This document shows, one piece after another, positions 43,420 to 53,600 of a stretch of 59,222 nt of DNA. The notes below the pieces were generated by a model. The model saw only the letters and a list, made by a program, of their open reading frames with translations, had not been told where the DNA came from and searched no databases. How positions within the stretch are numbered: the stretch's first letter is position 1; every line of letters starts with the position of its first letter. The DNA comes from a virus, in the IMG/VR virus record IMGVR_UViG_3300043411_000192, positions 1 through 59,222 of that record; one strand, written 5' to 3'. A program made the translations under genes and the position numbers.

Positions 43420-44211
43420 ATGTCTAATATTGACGTTCGTAAAGAGAAGATTATTGCACCTAAAGAGCGTAGACTCTCAGAGCTGTATGTTACAGGTCGT
43501 GAGGTTGTATTTGACGACGGTGAGGGTGAGCCTCTAGAGCTATGGCTACAGAAGCTAACACCTGCTGAAACGCAGGAAGCTGTGAACCGTTCTCGTCCAG
43601 CTAAGTCGAGAATCACTTCCATTAAGAGACTACCTGACGATGCTTCAGAGCGTATGCTTTACTTCGATCAGATGGATGAATATGGCATCTATACAACAGA
43701 TGAAATGATCGCATTTCTTATCCAGCCTAAACTCAACCAGTATGCTCTATCAGCAGAAGCTCGTGTAGCTGATGAAAAAGAATGGTCTGAGGATGATTAC
43801 CTAACTGGTCTTCAGAATGCTTGGAACGAAGGTCTTAAAGATACATATGCAGCAGACCCAGAAGACGCTGATGCTGCTCGTGTGTTTGGTGAACTCCGTA
43901 AGTATACGGATCAGGTACAGGCTGAGATTGACGCTGAAGAGAGAGAGCTTACATACGAGCTTCAGGATCTTGAAGAAGATGAATTGCGTAAACGAATCGT
44001 AAACAAGCTTATTGAGGATCATGGTGACAATGCGCTCATCGAAGAGTTCCGTCGTCAACAGCTATTTTTCGCAACTCGTCTTGGTTCAGACCATTCCAAG
44101 AGATACTTCCAGTCTCGTGAAGAAGTAGATTCATGCCAAGGTCCTGTATATAACAAACTCGTCCTAACATACATTGAGCTTTCAGTAGATTCATTTGAGG
44201 GAAAAGACTAG
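43420..44211 (+). CDS. Tail assembly chaperone (G-type)
   Basis: A 263-residue acidic protein starting at ATG 43420 (AAGGAG upstream); an upstream in-frame start at 43342 would overlap the promoter motif and is rejected. It lies directly before the tape measure, the standard place for tail assembly chaperones. The end contains a GGGAAAA slip site, so part of the ribosomes continue in the -1 frame to make a longer G-T-like product ending at 44555. Confidence 0.8.
   Translation: MSNIDVRKEKIIAPKERRLSELYVTGREVVFDDGEGEPLELWLQKLTPAETQEAVNRSRPAKSRITSIKRLPDDASERMLYFDQMDEYGIYTTDEMIAFLIQPKLNQYALSAEARVADEKEWSEDDYLTGLQNAWNEGLKDTYAADPEDADAARVFGELRKYTDQVQAEIDAEERELTYELQDLEEDELRKRIVNKLIEDHGDNALIEEFRRQQLFFATRLGSDHSKRYFQSREEVDSCQGPVYNKLVLTYIELSVDSFEGKD
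44199..44205 (+). promoter_or_regulatory. -1 programmed frameshift site GGGAAAA
   Basis: G GGA AAA in the chaperone frame fits the X XXY YYZ rule, two codons before the zero-frame stop. After slipping, the -1 frame is open and leads directly into the 44229 frame. A hairpin (CCTCA, TTTTT, TGAGG) lies 14 nt downstream and may stimulate slipping. Confidence 0.82.
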
Positions 44212-44555
44212 CGGGCACACCTCATTTTTTGAGGATGGCGTCCACCACTAAGTCAACAGGATCTGGTCACCTGATGTGGCCGGAAGGAATGAATGTTGAA
44301 ACTATTCATAATGACTTGTTTGTTGTTATTGAACATGCTTTGCGTGTCCTGTCTTGGCAGGAGAATCTAACATCGGATGAATGCCCTCCTTCTTGGATGT
44401 GGCATCTTGACTGGGAAATCGAAACTTGGTTCAAGAAGATCCAGTCCGAAAGAGACTCCAAATACGGAGGAAATAAGAACAAAACCATTGATGAGGACGA
44501 TGGAGGAATGTGGGAAGAGAACGTTTACTTTGAACGTATGAAGGAATCCTTATAA
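44205..44555 (+). CDS. Frameshift extension of the tail assembly chaperone (T-type)
   Basis: Read after the -1 slip at 44199-44205, this adds about 116 residues to the chaperone. The extension is Trp-rich (PPSWMWHLDWEIETWF) and acidic, typical of the tape-measure-binding T domain. Within it a TTG at 44229 could in theory start a separate product, but it lacks a Shine-Dalgarno site. Production as a fusion is well established for this gene pair in siphoviruses. Confidence 0.78.
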   Translation, partial: RLAGTPHFLRMASTTKSTGSGHLMWPEGMNVETIHNDLFVVIEHALRVLSWQENLTSDECPPSWMWHLDWEIETWFKKIQSERDSKYGGNKNKTIDEDDGGMWEENVYFERMKESL

Positions 44556-44574
44556 GACGATATCTTAAATAGGA
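44556..44574 (+). promoter_or_regulatory. Recurrent phage promoter motif before tape measure
   Basis: GACGATATCTTAAATAGGA matches the GACGAT and ATAGGA ends (core TTAAAT), starting one base after the T-frame stop and 51 bp before ATG 44607. Confidence 0.55.
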
Positions 44575-44606
44575 AAAGCTTTAAGGAAAAGGGGTGTTAC
44601 TAAAAT

Positions 44607-47600
44607 ATGGCTAATAATAAAGTTATGATTGATCTATTAGTAAACCCCAAGACCGCTAAGGCTGGGTTGAATGAGCTTGAATCATACCTCAATAAGCTTC
44701 AACGTAGTGCCGGTGGAAGTAGCACCGCTAAAGTAGCCCAGCTACCTCGTGAAGCGAAATCTCGCCTACTTGACACAAAACAGGTTGTCAATGGTAAAGA
44801 TACTGCCGAGCTAAAGAAGCAAGAGCAACTGCTTATGCGTATGGCTCGTGAGCGTGGTAAGCTTCTAGGTCTTGCACAGGCTGAGCTTACTGTTGCAGCT
44901 AAGGCTGCTGGAAAACAAGCTTCTTCTATTGAAGTTGGAAAACTAAAGAAAGTATCTTCTGCGGCCTTTGCTACTAGCTTAGGTCTAGATGCGTTGCCTG
45001 TTGCTATTCAGAAGGAATTTGACAAGGTAGCTCAACAGACACGTCTTGCTGTAAATAAGGCTGTTGGTAAACTCTCTGGCGTAGCTGCTCAGAAAGAATT
45101 TAGAACACAGTCAAACCAAATACTAAATGAAGTTGGCGTAACCAAGCCAACTCGTGTTCGTTCGGCTGCTCGTGTTGCGGCAGAGACTCCACGCAGAGTA
45201 GCTGGAACTCCTACCCCTCAGCAAGAGCGCCCTAAAAAGGTTCGCTCTGCTAAGCCTCTAGACACGTCTACAAGCGATTCTAGAACCCAGAAGGCAGCGG
45301 ACTCCAACGCCAAAGATGCAGAGCGTTCAGCGGCCTCTCAGAAGGCTTCACGTCAACGTTCAGATAAGGCTCTCGCTGCCAAAGCTGCATCCGATGAGAG
45401 GGCAGCTAAACTCTCTTCCCAGAGAGAAAAGTCAGGCGAGAGGGCTGCCAAAAAAGCAGAAGCAGGCTTGGGTACAACCTCTAAGGTTGAGTCACCAAAA
45501 TGGCGTGGGAATTTTCCAAAGGAACAAGTTGCAGCGGCTCAAAAGAATGCAGAAAAGCTTTTAGCTACCAGAATTCCGGTTGATGCTCTTGATGATGTTT
45601 TAAAGAATGGTCTTAAGACTCAGTTTGAAGACATCAGAACTCAGGGTGGTAACAGTAAAGGTGCAAGAGATAGAACCGAATCTTTCTGGGGTGTTCCAAA
45701 AGATGCTCGACCAGATCAAAGACCAAAGTATGGTTTCCTTGCAGACAAGAAGGGTCTTTCAAAAACTTCTGGTTATGGACAGGTTCTTTTAAATCTTGAA
45801 CTTGATCCTGGTCAAGTCTCCGTTACTCTTGGAGACTCTGGTTCAGATGTTCCTTCGGATGTAGTATCTCTTAAGGACTTTAAAGAAAAAGAATATGATG
45901 ACCTAGCAAGATATTCCAACCCAAGAGATGACTATATTGAAACGCAGATGCGTGGAAATATTGGCAGAGAACAAATTAAGTCTGTTGAGTTTCTGCCTGA
46001 GGCAATGGCAACTAAGGCTGATTTAAATAAACTTCTTGATGTAGCTGATGTTGCCAATCGTGCCGGTCTTCCACTTAAGGTTACACAACAGCCAGGAGAT
46101 ATTCTAGAGCCAGCCCAAAACACTCAACAAAGATTGAGTGGGGTTGTTGAGGCATTAAAGGCTAAAGGTCTAGATATTGAGCTAACTCCTCTTAATGAAG
46201 CCGTTGAAAGATTCGGAACTAAGCTTAAGTCAGTTACCGATCTTCCTTCAAAGGCTTTAGCTCCTATTTATGCAGAAGACGCAGCAAAGATTCCTTCACA
46301 AGTTGAAGGTTTTCAAAAGGACATTGATCAAGATACTAGATTCTCCAAGGCTAAAGAAGCTGAAGAGGTTAAACAGGTAGCTGCTGAAAAAAGAGTCACA
46401 AAAGCTACGGAAAAAGAAGCACAGATTCTTGCAGCTAAAACATCTGCTGCTGCACAAGCTCCTGCACAAACTGCTGCACCACAACAGTCTCTTATCCCAG
46501 AACAACGTCCAGTTAAAGATATCAATGCTGAGACTATGGCAAAGCTCAAAGCTTTGCAAGACGAGTATCTACAGACTTGGAAAAAGAAAGTAATACTTGA
46601 AAGAGCTGGCCAGGAAAGTCGCAACAAAGTTTACCAAATTGAAAAGCAAATAGAGGTAACAAAAGATCAAGAGCGTATTACAGCATTGAAGGCTCTTCGT
46701 TCTAGAGAGCAGTCTATTCAAAAGAGCATTACCGCTGAGTCCCGAAAAGTTGGCGATGCAATCGATTCAATAAGAGAAGAAGCCTTTACTCTCCCTGACA
46801 TTGATCAGTCAGAAAAGTTTATGTCAAATTACCCGGCCAGAGAAATTTTCCAGAGTCAGGCTGGGACGCTTGAAAGAAAAGCAAGAGAACAATTAGAACA
46901 AGAGGCTGGCTTAACTAAGGGAGTTAAGACTAATTTTGATGCTGAAATAGAAGCAGAACTTAAGAAGCAACTAGGTGACGAAAAAACTCTAACTAATCTG
47001 ACTGAAACTGAAGTTAGTATCCGTCGTAGATCAGTAGGTTCTGAACTTGCTACAACTAAAGCAAGCAGAAGACGAGCAGAAGCTCTTAAGGTTGATGAGG
47101 TTATTCCTCCAACTCCACGTAGAGCTGATATTGTTCCAACCGCTCCACCACCAGTTATTGAAGCTCAAAGCGTAACTAAAGCTGAGAAGCGTAGAATCGT
47201 TCAGGGTCGTGGACAGGAAAGAGCAGACTACTTCGCTAGAGGAAGTCGTGGCGTTGATCCTATCGTTGTTGATGGTGAAGAACGTAAGGCTCTAGAGGCT
47301 AAAACCAGAGAGCGTGTAGCTTCAGAAACTCAGGCCGATGTAGCCACTCGTGGTGCTGCAAGCCTACAACAACTAGAGGCACTAGAAGCTGCCGAAGCCG
47401 CTAAGCAACTCGCTGCTGAGCGTCAAATCACTGCTGTCGTAGAACAAGAAGCTATCGACAGAAAAACATTCTACAGCCGTGGTGGCAGAACCCGTGCTGA
47501 AACAAACGCTGCTGAACGTGAACGCCGTGCTGGTGTTCGTGCTGACCAGGGTGACTACGTTAAGGATCTAGAAGATCAGTATGGTCCTCAGGTAGTCAAA

Positions 47601-50600
47601 GAAGCTAAGGTTCGCCGTAAGGCTGAGTTCCCAGATTTTAGACAGGGACTCCAACAACAACTAGATGACGTAACAGAAGATTTCATCAAGACATATTCTG
47701 GTGGTCTTCGTGGTGATGTCGAAAAGGTTAATCCAAGAACGAACAAGAAGTATAAAGTTCGTGAAGATCCACTAGGAGAGGTTAGAAGAACCGTACAGGA
47801 TGGTCTTGCTCATACTCTAGGTGCTGAATATGATTTCATTAAAAGTGACCTTATAGAAGCTTACGCTCCCGCTCCTGGCCGTAAGGGCGTTAAGTCTGAT
47901 CGTCTAAGATTATTTGAAAAGTATTCTAAAGAATTCTCTATTGGTCTTGAATCATTTGGTGATCCTCTTCTAGATAGCCTTAATCCAGAAGATATGATGC
48001 AGCAACTGCAACAGATCGAAACTCTTCGTCAACAGGTGCGGGCACCCAATAAAGCCCAGCCCGATCTTGGAACATATGCAGCACGTATTGAGCAGGAAAA
48101 AGCTGACATTGCAGACCAGCAACAAAAGGCACGTCTTGCTGAAGCAGAGAAGCGTCAGCGTGCATATGAAAATGATGACCGTCAAGCTCGTCGTAGTGAC
48201 GACACAGAGCGTAGAGCTATTAGAGATATCCCAGATGCACCTGTCCGCAAGGGTGGAGCATTTGACGATGCTGAATCCAGATCACTTCTTGCTGCTGCTA
48301 ATAGCCAGATGGCAGAAGAGTGGACCGAGCAGGTAGCCTACGAAAGAGTCACTACTGCTGCTGTTAAATCTGTTGCTGATACGCAGCAGACAAGAGCCGT
48401 TCTCAATAAGAAGATCACTGCTGCACAAGCTAAAGCTCTGGACATCATCAATACAACTCCCGGTATTACTTCAGACGAACTGAGAAACCGTGGAGTTAGA
48501 TCATCGACTCTTACTTCGCTACAGGAGAAAGGTCTAGTTTCTAGATCCGGTGAACAATATAACACAACCAACATTGCTGACGATGAAGACGGATTAGTAA
48601 GTGCGCTACAGCGTAAGATCCGAGCACTGAATGCTCAGGCTACTGTTCTCGAAAATAAGCTTACTCCATTCACTGTTGCGGAGAATGAGCTTATTAAGGC
48701 TCTTCACAATAAAGCTAATGCTCTTAATAACCAGACTGCTGCTTCTAAGAAGTCTAATCCTTTCGATGCCCCAGAGCCTTCTAAGAAGTCTAAGAGAGGT
48801 TCATCTGGTGATGAAGATTCTGAGCCACGCAAGCAACCAGACGGAATACCATTCCCTAATGTAAATGAAGACTTCGATCCTGAAGATGGATGGAATGCTA
48901 CTCAGGCTGCGATGCAGAAGGTTAACGCTGCATGGATGCAACAGGCTACTCTTCTAGAGCTTTACAACACTGAAATCCAGCCACTTATGGCACAGCAGTT
49001 TGCTGCATATCAGGCTGTTACGCTAGCTCTTACTAAACAACTAGCTGGCGCTACGATGATGGACATCGCCAATGACCCCAATGGTCTTGGTGCGATGTAT
49101 GCTCAGGGATTAACTGATACAAGAATCGCTGATACTGAGCTAAGAGGATTAAGTGCAGAACAAATTGCTGGCGACCCGGCTACAGCTAAGAGACTGATTG
49201 AGGCTGAGGGTAAGCTTGCTGGTCTAACCAACGAGGAAGCCACACGAAGAGCCGAGCATATTCTTAAGTCTCCACAGCTTCTTAAGTCAGAGATAGAACT
49301 GATTCTTGTTAACCAGAAGGTTGCTGCTGCCCGTGCTGCCCTTCTGAATAGTCCACAGTTCAGAGACAACTATATTGGTTCAAAGGTAGCCGAGAGAGCA
49401 CCTAAGTTTGTTCTTGATACAGACGTACAGGCTGCACTAGGTGACCGTGAAGATGTCAAAGATGCTAGAGCACGCCGTCGTGTTCAAAACAATACTGCTC
49501 GTGCAGAAACTACACGCCGTGTTCAGAATGATCCCGCTCTTGCTAGTGAGGATCTAGCTGCTGCTGTATCTCTACATCTTTCAAGAGTTCAGTCTTCATC
49601 TGCTAAGTGGCTACAGATTGCAAGCTACTCTTCTGTAATTGCTACTGATGCGGCAGAGGAAAAGGCTGCTAGAGATAAACTAACTAAAGCTATCAACGAT
49701 GAATACTTCATGCGTAAAGCTTCTAATGAAGGTTTAACTCCAAATGCAGCAACGGGTCGAGGTCTAGCAGACGTAGAGAAGCTAGAAGAAAAAGCAGGCA
49801 CAAGAAGTGCCATTGCTGATGATGATACCCTAGAGGCTCGTTACGTTCGCTCTCAGGTAGATTTAATTGAAGCTAACAACAAGCTTGCTGCGAAGGTTGA
49901 AGCTCTAGCTGCTAGCACTCCTTCAATTCTACAGTCAAGACTTGAAAAAGTTACCGCTCAAAGAACTTCTAAGATTGATCTTGAAGAGGCTTATCTTGCA
50001 ACCCCAGAAGGTCAAGATGAAGTCCGTCGTCGTGCTGCTCTAAACCAGCAACGTAGACAGCTTACTGGCACAACAAGAGAAACACCTTACCAGAAGGCAA
50101 AGGCTAACCCCGGAGAATTCTTCGGTGGCGGTGCGCTATCATCTCTACGTTACGGTCTGCCATCAATGCTTCTTTACGGAGCCGGTTCTGGTCTAATGAA
50201 CACAATCAGGGAAGCTGAGGAACTACAGGTTGCTCTAGCTAAACTTGAAAGTCAGTTCAATGCTGTATTCCAGGGACAGGATTTCGCTCCTGTTCGTCAA
50301 CAGATTCTTGACGTAGCCCAGGATACTGGTCTTGCTGCCGATGAGATTGCCAACCTACAAATTCAGATTACTGGTGCGTTCTCCGGTAAGGATACCAAGG
50401 GTAAGCAGATCTCAATTGGTGGAGACTCTGGACAGGTTCTAGTTGAAAAGCAAGTTGCTTCTGCCGCTAAGCTAGCACAGACTGTAGGTCTACCTCTTGC
50501 AGAAATCACTGACGGTTTAACTGCTGCCTCTCTAGCTTTCGATACTAGCTTTGAGAAGATCGGTGACGTTGCCCTAGCGATTGAGCAAGAGTCTGGTGTG

Positions 50601-53600
50601 CTTGCTAAGGAAACAATTTCCTTCATCGGTGACATCGCCCCTGTAGCCCAGGAGGCTGGTTACTCTCTAGAAGAATTCGCTTCTATCGCTGCGGTTGCCC
50701 AGCAAAGATCGGGTCGTTCTGGTGCTGCCCTAGCTGAGTCATTCGGTCGTGTGATCCCAGCTATTACAGAACAGAAAGATAAGCTATTAGAATTAGCTTC
50801 CATCGCTCCATCTCTAGGAGGCGATGAGTTTGTTGACGCTATCCGTAGCTCTGATCCAAAGGCTATCCTTGATGCTATTGGTAGATCATATGCTGGATTG
50901 AATAAAGAGGCCCAGCAAACAATCGTCACTCTACTAGGTGGTCGTCGTGAGGCTCAGGCTCTTATCCCTGCTCTAGCTAACCAGGGTCTAACAGACAGAC
51001 TAGAAGACGTTGCGAAGAACAGTGCCGGAACTCTAGATGAGCGTTTCCAGAAGATTAAGACAACAATCACTAACACTCTACAGCGTATCACCGAGCTTGT
51101 TCGTCAAGTTGGTGTTGAGCTTCTAGAGGCTGGTTTCGCTGATGCGTTCTTGAATGCTCTTAAGGGAGCCAAGCTGTTCCTTAACATCCTTACTCCTGTT
51201 GCGAAGATCATCTCAACAATCAATGACGCATTTGGCGGGCTTCCTGTTCAGATCCTACTAGGTGTTGCTGCTCTTAAGGTAATGCAGGCTCTTCTTACAA
51301 AGACTGCTGCCGATGGAACAACTTCACTTATCGGTGGTAGAGTTACAAACTCTATCTTTGGTCCACAAGGATTACTACAGAACGCTACTGCCGGCTACAG
51401 CGGTGGATTCAAGAATAACTTCCGTCAAGGAGTATTACAGTCTAGAGGAATCTCCCCAACTTCTGCCGCAGGGCAGAGCTTAAGAACATCTTCTCTTCTT
51501 GGTTCTGCTGGTCTTGGTGGTGGGATCAAGGCCACTGGCCGTGGCGCTCTTTCTGTCCTTGGAGGTGGCTCAGTTGCCCTGGGTGCTGGCTTCGTAGGCA
51601 TTACTGCACTAGCCGCTCTATACGGTAAGGTAAATTCTGAGATTGATAAGTCTGAAGCGCAACTACAAGAACTTCGTGACGAAATTGAGCAGGGTAATGA
51701 AAACATTGATCTGGAAGATGTAGATCTACGCAGTGATAGAATTGCAGATCTTACAGCAAGAGCGGAATCTGAAAGTAAAAGAGTTGAAGAATGGTATGAG
51801 GGCTGGAATGGATTCCTGATCCAGCTTGGCGTTGTGCAAAGTAAGGCTGAGATTCTAGCAACTGAAGCACAGGTGCTGGAGAACTTCGATACTAAGACTA
51901 ATGAATTTTTCCAGTATGCAGATACCACAACACTAAAGGCCACTAGTGAATTAGTAAGACCAAAACTTGGAAGACCAACTGGAAACTTCAGAGATGCAAT
52001 AACTGGATCTGGTGGTATCTTTGGAAGTGAAGGAACTAAAAAGTTCGTTTACGATAAAGAGGGAGAGATACGTCGGGACACGAGTGAAACTGGGGCTGAA
52101 GCTAACCAGATTAAGCTTAAAGAAGATGAACAGCGTTTTATTGAAGAATCAGCTCGTTTAGCTGGAGTTAAAGTTCCAGAACTTGATCCAAGAATTGTAT
52201 CTCTATTACTCGACCCCGGTAATAACCCAGGTGAATTAATCAAAGAAGCTGCTGAGGGGAATGGTAAATATGCAGAGTATGGAGAGAAATTCGTTGAGCA
52301 GGCAGGTGTAGTAAGAAAAGCATTTGCTGACGCTGGGTATAGCGATAAGGAAATTGCTAACTTTATTGAGTCAGCTAAAGGAACTGACCTTAGCCCAATT
52401 GAGGCTAATGCTCTTAATCTTGAACAGATTAAGGCAGCATTTGACGTGGGCGTTATCTCCTTCGATGAGTATGCAAGAAGACTACGAGAGAAACTAGATC
52501 AGCGTAGACAGATTCTAGCTTCTGGGGATCAGACCGAGGCTTCAGAACTTGAAATGCTTCAGGTGGCTCAGCAAGAAGCTGAACTAAACAAGCAACTCTC
52601 TGAATCTGTTCTTGCTGGTCAGGAACGACTACAGGCTATTGACGATGCATATGGAACTGGACAGAACAATACTGATGCCAGAACCCTTATGGTCAACCTT
52701 GATAACCTTAACAACCCTAACTTCCAAGATAAAGATCTAAGATTACAAGCTGCTCTTAATGTTATTGAAGCGCAGAAGAGAATTGATATTGACCTTGCTT
52801 TGGCGACTGGGAGTATTGATGAGGTGCTTAAGGTCCTTAACGAGGGAAGCAAAGTTAATGCTACTGCTAGATCCGTAATAGCCTTTAACCAACTAGAGCA
52901 AAGTCAAACATTCAAGGATGCTAGGGGCGAGCTAATAAAGGCATTCCGATACCTATTTGATTTAGATGTCACCAGCGCCGATATTGACAAGTTCTATCAA
53001 ACAATCTTCACAGATGTTTTCGATGATGGTGCTCTAAATGCTGAGAACTCTGCGAACCTTCAGACCCGCCTAGATGATGTTATTGGTCAGATTAATGCTA
53101 AGGGATTTGATCCAGATTCTGACGCTGGTGAAGCTGCTCTTACAGCATTCGATTCTTTCATTCAGCTTCTTAACTTCTCAGGAGTCAGTAGAGAGAAACT
53201 TCTAGAGGCTCTAAAGAGAAATAGCCAGTATGCTAACATGACACCAGAACAGCTAAATGCTGAACTGGATGCAATACTAAGCGCACAAATTCTGCCAGAC
53301 CCAGCGGCAGTAGCTAAGGCAAATAGAGATACTGCACTAGGTGATATCAATGATGCCTTCACTCCAAGTAGAACTAGTGCTGAAAGTAATTCTGTAGCTC
53401 AGGCTCTTTATGCTAAGCAGCAAGCTGATGCTGAACTAGCTTACTTAAAGGACCCCAAGAATGGTGCCACTCAAAAAGAAATCAATGACGCTATCCAGAA
53501 GCAACAAGAAGCAGAGAATGAATTAGCTGCCGCTTTCGCAAGTGCAGCTAGCTCTATGTTTGATCTTGCAGCTACTGAACAAAGAATCGCTGGTGATATA

